In this document: in pieces, positions 42,322 to 51,747 of the stretch | How the letters are laid out: every line of letters begins with the position of its first letter | How positions within the stretch are numbered: the stretch's first letter is position 1 | Assembly (NCBI RefSeq): GCF_001528665.1 | Contig: NZ_BBYJ01000020.1 | Span: forward strand, 97,575-161,574 | Source: Microtetraspora malaysiensis | GTDB lineage: Bacteria > Actinomycetota > Actinomycetes > Streptosporangiales > Streptosporangiaceae | Direction: 5' to 3' | Length of the DNA stretch: 64,000 bases | Position numbers and translations under genes: made by a program | Notes under the pieces: model-generated | Databases searched by the model: none | Told to the model about the DNA's origin: nothing | Seen by the model: the letters and a program-made list of their open reading frames with translations, nothing else

Positions 42322-42403
42322 CGTGGGTTCCTCCCGGACACGGCGGATTAGTCAACAGATAGGTCCGGGGCCTTGACGGCGGCTTGCAGTGGACTTACAG
42401 GGA

Positions 42404-42409
42404 TAGATT
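42404..42409 (+). promoter_or_regulatory. -10 element for a leaderless methyltransferase message
   Basis: TAGATT ends 7 nt before the GTG at 42417, and no ribosome binding site is present. TTGCAG at 42383-42388 is a possible -35 with a short 15-bp spacer. Confidence 0.5.
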
Positions 42410-42416
42410 TCCTCTC

Positions 42417-43898
42417 GTGCACGTGCCTTCCGATCTGGTCCACCGGCTCCGCGACCGGTTCACCGAGTCCGGCTACACCATCGACGGAGTGCGAGAGCGG
42501 CTGGGCGGCGTGGCCGCCGCCGCGCTGGCGCGCGAGGAACTCGTTCCCGCGCTCCGGGCGACCCGCGACAACGACCCGCTCGGCACCCTGATCCGCCTGT
42601 GGTGGCTCGGCGTCCCGGTGAGCACCGCCGCCGCGGACCTCCCGCTCGCCGACCTGATCGACGCCGGGCTGGCCGTCAGGGTCGGCGACGCCGTACAGGC
42701 GACCGTGCACCTCCAGCCGTGGGACGTCGGCGGCGACCGCCTCGCCTGGGTGGTCTCCGACCGGAAGGTACGGCCCGGCGACCCCGCGCTCCGGCGCGAC
42801 CACGTCGTCGGGGCCGGCGGCGCCTCGGCGAACCTGGCTCAGTTCGCCTGGACGCCGCCCGTGGAGAGCGCGCTCGACCTGGGCACCGGATGCGGCGTGC
42901 AGGTCCTCCACCTCGCCGGCCGCGCCCGCCGGATCGTCGCCACCGACGTGAACCCGAGGGCGGTCGAGCTGGCCGAGCTGAGCTGGCGGCTGTCCGGCGT
43001 GGAGGGCGTCGAGTCGCGTGCCGGCTCGCTGTTCGAGCCGGTCGAGCACGAGCGGTTCGACCTCGTCGTCTCCAACCCGCCGTTCGTGATCTCACCGGAG
43101 GGGCGGTTCACCTACCGCGAGTCCGGCTTCCCGGCGGACGGCTTCTGCCGCGAGATGCTGCGCCGCGTGCCGCGCCACCTCAACCCCGGCGGCCACGGCC
43201 GGTTCCTGGCCAACTGGCTGCACCTGAAGGGCGAGGACTGGCAGGACCGGGTGGGCGGATGGCTCACCGGCACCGGCTGCGACGGCTGGATGGTGCAGCG
43301 GGACGTGCAGGACCCCGCGGAGTACGTCGAGCTGTGGCTGCGGGACGCGGCCGAGCAGGGGACGACCGCCTACCGGCAGCACTACGACGAGTGGCTGGCG
43401 TGGTTCGAGTCGCTCGGGGTCGTCGGCGTCGGGTTCGGCTGGATCTCGCTGCACAACTCGGGCGCGATGGACCCGGTCGTCCGCGTGGAGGAGCTCTCGC
43501 AGCGGGTCGAGCTCCCGGTCGGCGCGTACGTGCCGGACGTGCTGGACGGCGTCGCCGTCGCGCACCGGATCGGTGACGACGAGCTGCTGGACGCGCACCT
43601 GGCGGTCGCGGAGGGCGTTGTGGAGGAGCGGGTCGGCCCGCCCGGCGCGGAGCATCCGTCCCGGATCGTGCTGCGCCAGACCGGCGGGCTGCACCGCGCG
43701 GTGAACGTGGGCACCGTGGAGGCGGCGCTCGCCGGGGCGTGCGACGGCGAGCTGCCGCTGCGTCCCCTGCTCGCCGCCATCGCCGAGCTCATGGGAGACG
43801 ACGAGCGGGAGCTGTTCGACCGGGCGCCCGCCGCGCTGCGGCCGCTGATCGCCGAGGGGTTCTTCCGCATCGTCGATACGGCTGCAAACACGCGTTGA
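42417..43898 (+). CDS. Class I SAM-dependent methyltransferase (HemK/MTS-like) with DUF7059
   Basis: The 493-residue protein has an N-terminal helical domain of about 140 residues, a Rossmann methyltransferase core with DLGTGCGVQVLHLA (SAM loop) and the NPPF motif (LVVSNPPFVISPEG) typical of amino-group methylation of Gln, adenine or guanine, and a C-terminal domain of about 200 residues. The NPPF class includes HemK and RsmC; the exact target is unknown. GTG 42417 is probably leaderless. A large inverted repeat follows the stop. Confidence 0.87.
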   Translation: MHVPSDLVHRLRDRFTESGYTIDGVRERLGGVAAAALAREELVPALRATRDNDPLGTLIRLWWLGVPVSTAAADLPLADLIDAGLAVRVGDAVQATVHLQPWDVGGDRLAWVVSDRKVRPGDPALRRDHVVGAGGASANLAQFAWTPPVESALDLGTGCGVQVLHLAGRARRIVATDVNPRAVELAELSWRLSGVEGVESRAGSLFEPVEHERFDLVVSNPPFVISPEGRFTYRESGFPADGFCREMLRRVPRHLNPGGHGRFLANWLHLKGEDWQDRVGGWLTGTGCDGWMVQRDVQDPAEYVELWLRDAAEQGTTAYRQHYDEWLAWFESLGVVGVGFGWISLHNSGAMDPVVRVEELSQRVELPVGAYVPDVLDGVAVAHRIGDDELLDAHLAVAEGVVEERVGPPGAEHPSRIVLRQTGGLHRAVNVGTVEAALAGACDGELPLRPLLAAIAELMGDDERELFDRAPAALRPLIAEGFFRIVDTAANTR

Positions 43899-43972
43899 TC
43901 CGATGTTGACCCGGGGTCGCCACCCTGGGGGCGTCGACTCGGATCTGGGGGGGGTTCGAGATCCGGGTCGCC

Positions 43973-44069
43973 ACCCGGCCGGCCGTCAATTTGAGGCGGC
44001 GAGCCGTCACCTGGCGCTCCGGACAACCGGCCCCTAGGCGCCAGGTGGTGGTCAGACGGCCGGCCGGGT
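43973..44069. terminator. Nested 97-nt inverted repeat between convergent genes
   Basis: The outer arms ACCCGGCCGGCCGTC (43973-43987) and GACGGCCGGCCGGGT (44055-44069) are perfect over 15 bp. The inner arms CACCTGGCGC (44008-44017) and GCGCCAGGTG (44038-44047) are perfect over 10 bp. It lies between the methyltransferase and the SARP gene, so it may stop transcription from both sides. The rest of the 300-bp gap holds a smaller CGGATCT/AGATCCG hairpin near 43940. Confidence 0.65.
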
Positions 44070-44201
44070 CTTCCGCCCGCCGCGAGGTTCCCCTGATGGA
44101 AGTGGTCGAGGGTGATCAATCACGTCCGCATGACGCGCCTGGACGACGATCTGCGGATCGACCTGAACGCCGGTGCGCCCGGCGACGGTGTGCCCGGCGA
44201 C

Positions 44202-47192
44202 CTAGGCGTCGACCCGGTCGAGGTCCAGGAGGAGGGCGCGGACGTCGTCGGCCTCGGGGGAGCCGAGCCGGGTGAAGAGCCCGAGAGCCTTCTCTAGCGC
44301 CTCCCTGCCCCGCACCTTGTCGCCCACGCCGCACAGCGCCTTGCCGAGCGCGGTCAGCGACTGCGCCTCGCCGTACGGGTGGGTGATCTCGCGGCTGACG
44401 GAGAGGGCGCGCTCGGCGTGCCGGGACGCCTCGGCGAAGCGCCCGGCGGCGATGAACGTCGCGGCCAGGCGGTAGCAGACCCGCTGCTCCCACACCCGCT
44501 GGTCGCTCGCGCGGAAGAAGTTCAGGCACTCGGCGTGGTGGACGACCGCCTCGTTGAGCCTGCCGACGTAGGACAGGACGATGCCGAGGTGATAGCGGGC
44601 CCGTGCCACACCGGCGCCGCTGCCGATCTCGGTGAAGATGGCCAGGCCGCGCTCGGACGCGGCGATGGCCTCCTCGACGTGCCCGAGTCCGAGGTGGTCG
44701 CGGGCGGAGTAGCTCAGCACCAGGGCCTCGCCCGCCGGATTGCCGACCTCGCGGTAGACCTCGGTCGCGCGGCCGAACCATTCGAGGGCCTCGGTGTGGC
44801 GGCGCAGCCGGCCGGAGACCACCGCGAGCGCGTTGTACGTCTCGCCGAGCACGATGTGGTCGCCGCTCTCCAGGGAAAGCGCGCGCGCCTCCTGGAACTG
44901 GCGCTCCGCCTCGTCCAGCCGGTTCATCCCGAACAGGACGCGGCCGAGGACGTAACGGCAGCGGATCTCGCCGTTCCGCTCACCGGCCCGCCGGGCGGCG
45001 GCGAGAACGGCCCGGGTCCGCTGCTCGAACTCCCGGCTGCTCGTGCCGGACTCCAGCAGCGGTTCCATCGCGAGCAGCAGGTCGGCGGCGGGCAGCAGCA
45101 GGATCTCGGACTCGACGGCCTGGCCGATGGCGGCGAACAGGTCCTCGGCCTCGACCGACAGCCAGGCGACCGATGCGTCGGCGGAGGAGAACGTGTGGCC
45201 GGGCACCCCGATGTCGGTGAGGGCGTCGGCGATCGCGCTTCCCTCATAGGCCAGCCGGTGCGCGGACCTGGCCGAGGCGAGGTAGAAGCCGAGCAGGCGG
45301 CGCAGCGCGGCCGTCCGCTCGGTGGGCTCCTCGGCGTCCTCGGCCTGCCTGCGGGCGAACAGCTTGAGTAGGTCGTGAAACCGATACCGCCCCGGCGCGG
45401 GGGCTTCGAGCAGGCTCGCGTCGACGAGTGACTCCAGCAGGTCCTCGGCCGGTCCCTGCGACATGTCCAGGACGGCTGCGGCCGCGAGGGCGGAGATGTC
45501 CGACCCGGTGGGCAGGGAGAGCAGCCGGAAGGCTCGCGCCTGCTGCGGGTCGAGCTGGCCGTACCCGAGGGCGAAGGTGGCGGACACGGCGAGGTTGCCG
45601 ATCTTGAGCTCGTCGAGGCGGCGGCGCTCGTCGGCGAGCCGGGGGACGAGCGACGCGACCGTCCACGAGGGACGGGCGGCGAGCCTGGCCGCCACGATGC
45701 GTACGGCGAGCGGCAGGAAGCCGCAGGCGGCGACCACGTCCATGGCGGCGGCCCGCTCGGCCCGGACCCGGTCGGGGCCGGCGACGGCGGCGAACAGCGA
45801 CAGCGCCTCGTCGGGTTCCAGCACGTCGAGGTCGACGAGCCGGGCCGAGGGCAGGTCGGCCAGCTTGCCCCTGCTGGTGATGACGGCGGCGCACCCGGCC
45901 GACCCGGGCAGGAGGTGCTCGACCTGCTCGGCGTCGCGCGCGTTGTCCAGCAGGACGAGCATGCGACGCTCGGCCAGCAGCGAGCGGAACAGCGCGGACC
46001 GCTCGGCCAGGCCGTCCGGGATGACGTCGACCGGGATGCCGAGCGCGCGCAGGAAGGCGACCAGCGCCGTCTCCGGCGGCGTCGGCTCCGTGCCGTAGCC
46101 GCGCAGGTCGGCGTAGAGCTGGCCGTCGGGGAACAGGTCCTGGGCGAGGTGGGCGACATGGACGGCGAGCGCGGTCTTGCCCACGCCGCCGATGCCGGAC
46201 ATGGCCGCGACCGGCACGCCCTCGTCCTCGGCGAGCAGCGCGAGCAGCCGGTTGACCAGCGCGGTGCGCCCGGTGAAATCGGTGACGGCGGCCGGCAGCT
46301 GAGCTGGCCGCGGCATCTCGACGGCCGTTCCCTGTTCCGCGGCCGGCTTCCGACTCACCGTCTCCGGCGCCGCGTCGGAGATCTCCGCGACGGACGGCGT
46401 GACGACGGACAGCGCCGGATCGGCGGCGAGGATGCGCCGGTGCAGGGCGGTCAGGTCGGTGCCGGGCTCGATGCCGAGCTCGTCGATCAGCGCCTGCCGG
46501 GTCTCGGTGAACACCGCCAGGGCCTCCGCCTGCCGTCCGCAGCGGTAGTAGGCCAGCATGAGCTGGGCGCGCAGCCGCTCGCGCAGGGGATGGTCGGCGG
46601 TGAGCGCGACCAGCTCGGACACGACGTCGGAGTGCCGTCCGAGCTCCAGGTCGAGGTCCATCAGGGTCTCGACGGCGCTCATCCGCCGCTCGGCCAGCCG
46701 GTCCCGTTGCCGCTCGGCGTACGGCCCGACCGCGCCGGCCAGCGGCTCTCCGGCCCACAGGCCGAGGGCCGCGCGCAGCGCCTCCGCCGCGTCACGCGTA
46801 CGTCCGGCCTGCCGGGCGGCGTCGGCGGAGATGGCGCGGCGCTCGAAGTCGGCGAGGTCCAGCCCGCTCGCGCCGAGGACCAGCGCGTAGCCGCGGCCCA
46901 CAGAGGTGAGTAACTCGGGTCGGGTCCGCGGCGAGCGGTCGGGCTCCAGGACGGTGCGCAGCCGCGACACGTACGTGCGGAGCGCGCCGAGGGCCCGGGG
47001 CGGCGCCCCCTCACCCCAGATGCCGTCGATCATCTCGTCCGGCGTGACGGGGTGGCCCTGCCTGAGCAGCAGCATCGCGAGGATGGAACGTTGCAGAGGC
47101 GTGCCGAGATCAAGCTCGATCCCGTCGCGCCAGGCGAGGACGGGGCCGAGGAGCGCGAAGCGCAGCCCGTCCCCCGTGGCGCGACCTGCCAT
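44202..47192 (-). CDS. SARP/AfsR-family transcriptional regulator with NB-ARC and TPR domains
   Basis: The 996-residue protein has an OmpR-type winged helix (residues 10-105), a bacterial transcriptional activation domain (about 112-258, LDLADFERRAISADAARQAG), a P-loop ATPase module with Walker A GIGGVGKT at 333-340 and RMLVLLDNARD, and a long C-terminal series of tetratricopeptide repeats (GETYNALAVVSGRLRRHTEAL). This is the AfsR architecture; such proteins activate antibiotic or developmental genes after ATP-driven oligomerisation. No biosynthetic cluster lies in the window. ATG 47192 follows GGAG at 7 nt. Length is full. Confidence 0.94.
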   Translation of the reverse strand: MAGRATGDGLRFALLGPVLAWRDGIELDLGTPLQRSILAMLLLRQGHPVTPDEMIDGIWGEGAPPRALGALRTYVSRLRTVLEPDRSPRTRPELLTSVGRGYALVLGASGLDLADFERRAISADAARQAGRTRDAAEALRAALGLWAGEPLAGAVGPYAERQRDRLAERRMSAVETLMDLDLELGRHSDVVSELVALTADHPLRERLRAQLMLAYYRCGRQAEALAVFTETRQALIDELGIEPGTDLTALHRRILAADPALSVVTPSVAEISDAAPETVSRKPAAEQGTAVEMPRPAQLPAAVTDFTGRTALVNRLLALLAEDEGVPVAAMSGIGGVGKTALAVHVAHLAQDLFPDGQLYADLRGYGTEPTPPETALVAFLRALGIPVDVIPDGLAERSALFRSLLAERRMLVLLDNARDAEQVEHLLPGSAGCAAVITSRGKLADLPSARLVDLDVLEPDEALSLFAAVAGPDRVRAERAAAMDVVAACGFLPLAVRIVAARLAARPSWTVASLVPRLADERRRLDELKIGNLAVSATFALGYGQLDPQQARAFRLLSLPTGSDISALAAAAVLDMSQGPAEDLLESLVDASLLEAPAPGRYRFHDLLKLFARRQAEDAEEPTERTAALRRLLGFYLASARSAHRLAYEGSAIADALTDIGVPGHTFSSADASVAWLSVEAEDLFAAIGQAVESEILLLPAADLLLAMEPLLESGTSSREFEQRTRAVLAAARRAGERNGEIRCRYVLGRVLFGMNRLDEAERQFQEARALSLESGDHIVLGETYNALAVVSGRLRRHTEALEWFGRATEVYREVGNPAGEALVLSYSARDHLGLGHVEEAIAASERGLAIFTEIGSGAGVARARYHLGIVLSYVGRLNEAVVHHAECLNFFRASDQRVWEQRVCYRLAATFIAAGRFAEASRHAERALSVSREITHPYGEAQSLTALGKALCGVGDKVRGREALEKALGLFTRLGSPEADDVRALLLDLDRVDA

Positions 47193-47725
47193 GTGCGTCT
47201 CCGATACGCATATTCAGTGACTCCTCCGCTCTCTTGAGAGAGCGGCTTCTCGCTTCCCTCGGACGAGGTGGCGACGGCCAAGCCCTGACCGGTTCGAACC
47301 AAGGAACCATAACAGGGAGGTGATCTCTCCGCCGAAAAACGCCCGCACTCCTCGCCCGACATGATGGGAAGTTTCCCGATCAAATGATAGTTGCGCGAAG
47401 ACCCGGCCAATAGGGAGCGTCCGAGTCGTTAATCAAAGCGTTGATTGTCCGTTGATCGGATGATAAGCCCGAACGGCGATGCTGTGGATATCGAGCATGG
47501 CCCCTGCGGGGGCGGCCATGCTCTGGCGATATGGCGAGGTCCTCCCCGGGCGTGGGGTGCCCGGCGGGGGACTTCTTCCTTTTCCCGCCGGGGGCGAATG
47601 GCGGCCGGAGTGGTGAATGCGCCTGCCGGTACGGCGGCTTATGACAGGGGTGCGCCCGGAAGCGCCGGTGCGGGGATCGTCCGCGAAATACGGAAGAACA
47701 GAAATGCGCCGCTTCGCCTGCTCCT

Positions 47726-47767
47726 TTCCGGCGAAGTGACCGACTCGGCCAAAGCTCGTGGACACCC
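47726..47767 (+). repeat. 42-bp dispersed repeat, copy B
   Basis: Shares TTCCGGCGAAGTGACCGAC and TCGTGGACACCC with copy A at 36289-36330 (38 of 42 identical). It lies in the gap downstream of the GNAT gene. Confidence 0.75.
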
Positions 47768-47795
47768 ACTACGCGGCCTCGGGTGGGAAAACGAG

Positions 47796-47828
47796 CGTGG
47801 CCCGTCCTCGTGGAGAGGACGGGCCACG
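47796..47828 (-). terminator. Intrinsic terminator of the GNAT gene
   Basis: CGTGGCCCGTCCTC pairs with GAGGACGGGCCACG, 14 bp around a 5-nt loop. On the minus strand the stem is followed by CTCGTTTTCCC. Confidence 0.8.
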
Positions 47829-47859
47829 TCGTTCCGTGTGGTGGTCCGTGGATGGAAGG

Positions 47860-48504
47860 TCAGGCGGCTACGACGAGGCCGAGCCTCGCCTGGAGCCGTT
47901 CTCGAACCGCCGGCCATTCAGGGCTGAGGATCGAGTAGTACGCGGTATCTCGGACCGTGTCGTCGGCGCCTCGGCTGTCCGCTCGTCGCACGCCGTCCAG
48001 GCGTGCGCCGAGGGCCTCGATGGCGGCCCGGGATCGGGTGTTGCGTACGTCTGCCTTCAGGGTGATCCGGTGAACCTGCCAGGTCTCGAAGGCGTGGGAG
48101 AGCATCAGGAACTTGCACTCCCTGTTGACACCGGTGCCCTGGGCTGACGCCGCCAGCCAGGTGTAACCGATGTCCGCCACGGACGGGACCTCACCCACCA
48201 CGCCTTGGGCGCCCGGCGGCCAGGGCATGGGGCCCTGCCAGTACTCCAGGTGCATCAGACGGGTGGCACCGACCACGCGGTCGGTGTGCAGCCACCGGAT
48301 GGCGAAGGGCAGCGTACGGCCCTCCGCCTGCTCAGCCAGGGCGGCCCCCACGTAGGAGACCATCTCTTCCCGGCCTGCGGGAACGCGCGTGAAGCCGTAG
48401 GTAGAACGGTCCTCACTCGCCGCGGCGACGAGGTCGTCGACGACCGCGAAGCTGAGCGGTTCCAGGCGCACGGAGCGCCCGGACAGGGTGACAAAAGCGG
48501 GCAT
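47860..48504 (-). CDS. GNAT-family N-acetyltransferase (RimJ/RimL-like)
   Basis: The 214-residue protein has the RimJ/RimL-like pattern: VTLSGRSVRLEPLSFAVVDDL at the start, VVGATRLMHLEYW as beta-4, IGYTWLAASAQGTGVNRECKFLML with the acetyl-CoA loop (QGTGVN in place of QGxGxG), and VHRITLKADVRNTRSRAAIEALGA. It probably acetylates an amine on a small molecule or protein. ATG 48504 is chosen by homology; no clear binding site is seen. A terminator follows its end. Confidence 0.87.
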   Translation of the reverse strand: MPAFVTLSGRSVRLEPLSFAVVDDLVAAASEDRSTYGFTRVPAGREEMVSYVGAALAEQAEGRTLPFAIRWLHTDRVVGATRLMHLEYWQGPMPWPPGAQGVVGEVPSVADIGYTWLAASAQGTGVNRECKFLMLSHAFETWQVHRITLKADVRNTRSRAAIEALGARLDGVRRADSRGADDTVRDTAYYSILSPEWPAVRERLQARLGLVVAA

Positions 48505-48663
48505 GAGCACATGATGAGGGCTCGAGCACGCTCTCGGTGCCAAATGGGAGGCGACATCTTTCGAAGCCTCCGGTGAAGCACCCAGGCTAGCCGTATAACC
48601 GCAGGTCAGAGCGGTGAACGCGGGCATGATCGGCGGCCGCGGAGGGTAAAAATTTGGAAACGA

Positions 48664-49956
48664 TCACCAGGCGGGTGTGGTGGCCCCCACGGTGATGTGT
48701 GGTGGGGCTCCAAATGCGGCCTCACCTCCACGAACGCGCCGGGTTTCGGCGAGGGCGGTGAGGGCCCCTTCGAGGTGGTCGAGCGCCTCCGCGATCCATG
48801 GCAGCGCGAGCGGATCGTCCGCCCGCAGCGCGGCCAGCCGCCGCTCGGCGGTCTCGCCGTACAGGAGGCTGGTGGCGACCCGGACGCGCGGCGCGGCGGG
48901 CAGATCGCCGAAGGCCGTGCCGGGGAGGACGCCGATGCCGTACTCCTCGATCAGGGTCGCGGTCAGCTCCGCTGACGATGCGAAACCCGGAATTTCCGGA
49001 TAGAGGTAGAAGCCGCCCTGCGGCCGCGCGACCGACGCCCCGGCCTTGACGAACCGGTCGGTGACCGCCTGGGCCACGATCCCGTGCAGCCTCCTGCTCT
49101 CCGCCACGCGCCGGACCAGCTCGTCCGGCTCGGTGAAGGCGTACGCCGCGGCGTGCTGGACCGGGGCCGCCGCGCTGGACCAGATCTCGCTGGCCACCGC
49201 GAGCAGCCGGTCGCGCAGGTCGTGGTCGACCAGCCGGGCCACGCCGATGCGCCAGCCCCCGAGCGCCAGGCTCTTGCTCAGCCCGCTGGTGATGATCGTG
49301 CGCTCGGGCGCGATCTCGGCCGGGCTGGTGTACGCCGCGACCGGGTCGTGGACCAGGTCACGGTAGATCTCGTCCGAGATGATGGTCAGGTCGAGACTTC
49401 GGGCCAGCTCGGCGAGACGCCGTACCGTCTCGGGGCGGGCCAGCCGGCCGGTCGGGTTGTCGGGCAACGTGACCAGCATCGCCGTCACCGTACGGCCCTG
49501 CGCCCGCGCGTGCAGGACGGCGGAGGCGACCAGATCGGGGTCGGGCACCCCACCCTCGCCGGGGGGCGCCGGGACCATGATCGGGCGGACGCCGATGATC
49601 TCGGCCTGGGCGGCGTAGCTGACCCAGCTCGGCATGGGGAGCACGATGTCGCCGCCCAGCGCGAGCATGAGCCCGAAGAGAAGCGCCTTGCTGCCGGGGC
49701 CGCAGGCGACGAGGCCGGGGTCGGTCGGCAGGCCGCGGCGCGACCAGTAGCCGGCGACGGCCTCGCGCAGCTCGGGGGATCCGGCCACCTGTCCGTAGCT
49801 GTTGCTGCCGCCGGCCTCGGAAAGCCGGCGGCGGAGCTCGGGGTGGACCGGCAGACCGGCTTCGCCGAAGGCGAGGTGGAGCACCCGCTGCCCGGCGCGG
49901 CGTCTTCGCTCGATGTCCTCGTTCGCCGCCAGGGTGGCCGACAGGGTCACATTCAT
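48664..49956 (-). CDS. Class I/II pyridoxal-phosphate aminotransferase
   Basis: The 430-residue enzyme is of the aspartate aminotransferase fold type I: PLP contacts in LVTLPDNPTGRLARPE, the ISDEIYRDLVHDP aspartate/tyrosine motif, the Schiff-base lysine in TSGLSKSLALGGWRIG, and a conserved arginine in RVRVATSLLYG. The substrate is unknown. ATG 49956 follows AAAGG at 9 nt. A LysR regulator is divergent, 149 bp away, and very probably controls it. Confidence 0.92.
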   Translation of the reverse strand: MNVTLSATLAANEDIERRRRAGQRVLHLAFGEAGLPVHPELRRRLSEAGGSNSYGQVAGSPELREAVAGYWSRRGLPTDPGLVACGPGSKALLFGLMLALGGDIVLPMPSWVSYAAQAEIIGVRPIMVPAPPGEGGVPDPDLVASAVLHARAQGRTVTAMLVTLPDNPTGRLARPETVRRLAELARSLDLTIISDEIYRDLVHDPVAAYTSPAEIAPERTIITSGLSKSLALGGWRIGVARLVDHDLRDRLLAVASEIWSSAAAPVQHAAAYAFTEPDELVRRVAESRRLHGIVAQAVTDRFVKAGASVARPQGGFYLYPEIPGFASSAELTATLIEEYGIGVLPGTAFGDLPAAPRVRVATSLLYGETAERRLAALRADDPLALPWIAEALDHLEGALTALAETRRVRGGEAAFGAPPHITVGATTPAW

Positions 49957-50030
49957 TGGGGTTGCCTTTCATGGGATTCCGGCGGCCCTCAACCCGTTTC
50001 AGAGAATCGCCGGATACGCCCGGTGTGTTC

Positions 50031-50040
50031 GGAACGTTCC
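50031..50040. promoter_or_regulatory. Palindrome in the aminotransferase/LysR gap
   Basis: GGAACGTTCC is a perfect 10-bp palindrome in the divergent promoter region, 65 bp before the LysR start. It could be part of the LysR site, but LysR boxes are usually AT-richer (T-N11-A). Confidence 0.35.
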
Positions 50041-50105
50041 CAGGGTGGTTGGGTATAGGCATCAGCACAAGCGAGGCTTTTCGGTGCTAGGAGTAAGGAA
50101 AACCG

Positions 50106-51062
50106 ATGCTCGATTTACGGCGATTGATCTTGATTTGTGAGTTCGCCAGGAGGGGGAGCATCGCGGCCACCGCGTCGTCCCTGGGCTACAGCGCGTCGGC
50201 GGTCTCGCAGCAACTCGCCGCGCTGGAGCGGGAGGCGGGGGCCGTCCTGATCGACCGCACGTCCCGCAGCGCCGAACTCACCGACGCCGGCCGGCGGCTG
50301 GTCGCGCACGCCGAGCGCATCCTCGCCATGGTCGAGACGGCGGAGTCCGAGCTGTCCGCGCAGGCGGCCACCCCTTCGGGGAGGGTCGTGGTCACCGCCT
50401 TCCCGACCGCCGCGGTGGCCTTCGCGCCCGCGCTCGCCCGCTCGCTGCGGCGGCACCGGAAGCTGGCGCTGCGGCTGCGGCAGAGCCGTTCCGGGCGGGG
50501 GCTGCGCGAGGTCGAGTCGGGAGAGGTGGACATCGCCCTGGTGGACGACTGGTGGGGACGCGTGCACGGCCACGCGACGTTGAAGGCGTTCCCCCTGCTC
50601 ACCGACCCTCTGGTGCTCGTCGTGCCGCGCCGCCACCCGATGGCCGACACCTCGACGCCCGTCGATCTGGCCGCGTTGCGTGCGGAGTCGTGGATGGCCA
50701 CGCCCGACGGCGAGCCGTCCCGCACCGCCGTCGACCGGCTGCTCGCCGAGGTGGGCGGGCTGCCCCCGATCGCCTGGGAGTTCGAGGGGCTCGGCACGAT
50801 CCTCAGCCTCGTGGCCAAGGGCATCGGCATCGCCGCCGTACCCGCCCTCGCGCTCGCGGCGGGCGTGCGGGGCGTCGCCGTACGGGAGTTCCCCGGAACG
50901 CCGATCGAGCGCCGGCTGTACGCGGTGGCGCGGGAGTCGAGCGTCCAGCGGCCGTCGGTCGCGGCCACCCTGCGCGCCCTCCACGTGGCCGCCCGCTATC
51001 TCGCCGCCGATCTCGGCTATCTGAGCGTGTCCCGCGACCGGGACAGTAGTTTGTCGGAGTGA
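50106..51062 (+). CDS. LysR-family transcriptional regulator
   Basis: The 318-residue protein has an N-terminal helix-turn-helix ([42 protein letters not shown]) and a periplasmic-binding-like effector domain ([20 protein letters not shown] ... [14 protein letters not shown]). ATG 50106 follows AGGAGTAAGGAAA. It is divergent from the aminotransferase, its likely target. Its stop overlaps the rnhB start by 4 bp. Confidence 0.93.
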   Translation: MLDLRRLILICEFARRGSIAATASSLGYSASAVSQQLAALEREAGAVLIDRTSRSAELTDAGRRLVAHAERILAMVETAESELSAQAATPSGRVVVTAFPTAAVAFAPALARSLRRHRKLALRLRQSRSGRGLREVESGEVDIALVDDWWGRVHGHATLKAFPLLTDPLVLVVPRRHPMADTSTPVDLAALRAESWMATPDGEPSRTAVDRLLAEVGGLPPIAWEFEGLGTILSLVAKGIGIAAVPALALAAGVRGVAVREFPGTPIERRLYAVARESSVQRPSVAATLRALHVAARYLAADLGYLSVSRDRDSSLSE

Positions 51063-51727
51063 GCCCCACATATGATCTGGAGCGGCTTCTGTGCTCCTCC
51101 GGAGCGCGTACGGTCGCCGGCGTCGACGAGGTGGGCCGCGGCTCCTGGGCCGGCCCGGTCGCGGTCTGCGCCGTGGTGACCGACATGTCGCCGGCGCCGG
51201 ACGGTCTCACCGATTCCAAGCTGCTGGCCCCTGCCCGCCGTACCGCCCTCGCCGCCGAGATCGAGGACTGGGCCGTCGGCATCGGGTACGGCGAGGCGTC
51301 GGTCGAGGAGATCGACACACTGGGCATGACCGAGGCGCTGTGCCGTGCCGCGCGCCGGGCGCTCGCGGAACTGCCCGAGCGGCCCGGCGCGGTGATTCTG
51401 GACGGCAAGCACGACTACCTCGGCTCGCCCTGGGCGGTGCGGTGCCAGACGAAGGCCGACCTCTCCTGCGTCTCCGTCGCGGCCGCGTCCGTGATCGCCA
51501 AGGTTCGGCGGGACGCGTTCATGGCCTCGCTCGGCTACGAGGAGTATGGCTTCGCCGACAACGCCGGGTATCCCTCACCGGCGCACCAGGAGGTGCTGGC
51601 GGAGCTTGGGCCCACGCCCCACCACCGCCTGTCGTGGTCGTACATGGACGACCTGCCGAAGTGGCGGCATCTCAAGCGGCACCGCAACGCCCTCGCCGGA
51701 GAGGGTCAGCTCTCCCTCTTCGGCTGA
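51059..51727 (+). CDS. rnhB: Ribonuclease HII
   Basis: The 222-residue nuclease has the catalytic DEVGRG motif at residues 23-28 ([13 protein letters not shown]), the third acidic residue in [11 protein letters not shown] and the late [15 protein letters not shown] helix. It removes RNA from RNA-DNA hybrids and single ribonucleotides. The GTG start overlaps the LysR stop as GTGA, an unusual pairing for rnhB and probably incidental. Confidence 0.95.
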   Translation: MSPTYDLERLLCSSGARTVAGVDEVGRGSWAGPVAVCAVVTDMSPAPDGLTDSKLLAPARRTALAAEIEDWAVGIGYGEASVEEIDTLGMTEALCRAARRALAELPERPGAVILDGKHDYLGSPWAVRCQTKADLSCVSVAAASVIAKVRRDAFMASLGYEEYGFADNAGYPSPAHQEVLAELGPTPHHRLSWSYMDDLPKWRHLKRHRNALAGEGQLSLFG

Positions 51728-51747
51728 CCGTCACCCGATCGTCGCCG

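Larger units (their letters stand above)
47193..47859. other. Intergenic region with no supported gene
   Basis: This 667-bp gap holds the SARP promoter region (47193-47440), copy B of the 42-bp repeat and the GNAT terminator. Open frames on both strands at 47433-47927 have no ribosome binding site, no family-like motif and low-complexity Arg/Gly content, so I do not call them. Confidence 0.6.

Noticed and set aside
47433..47927. Two open frames of 110-160 codons in the gap after the SARP gene
   Set aside because: They have no initiation signals and contain the dispersed repeat and the GNAT terminator, so coding is unlikely.
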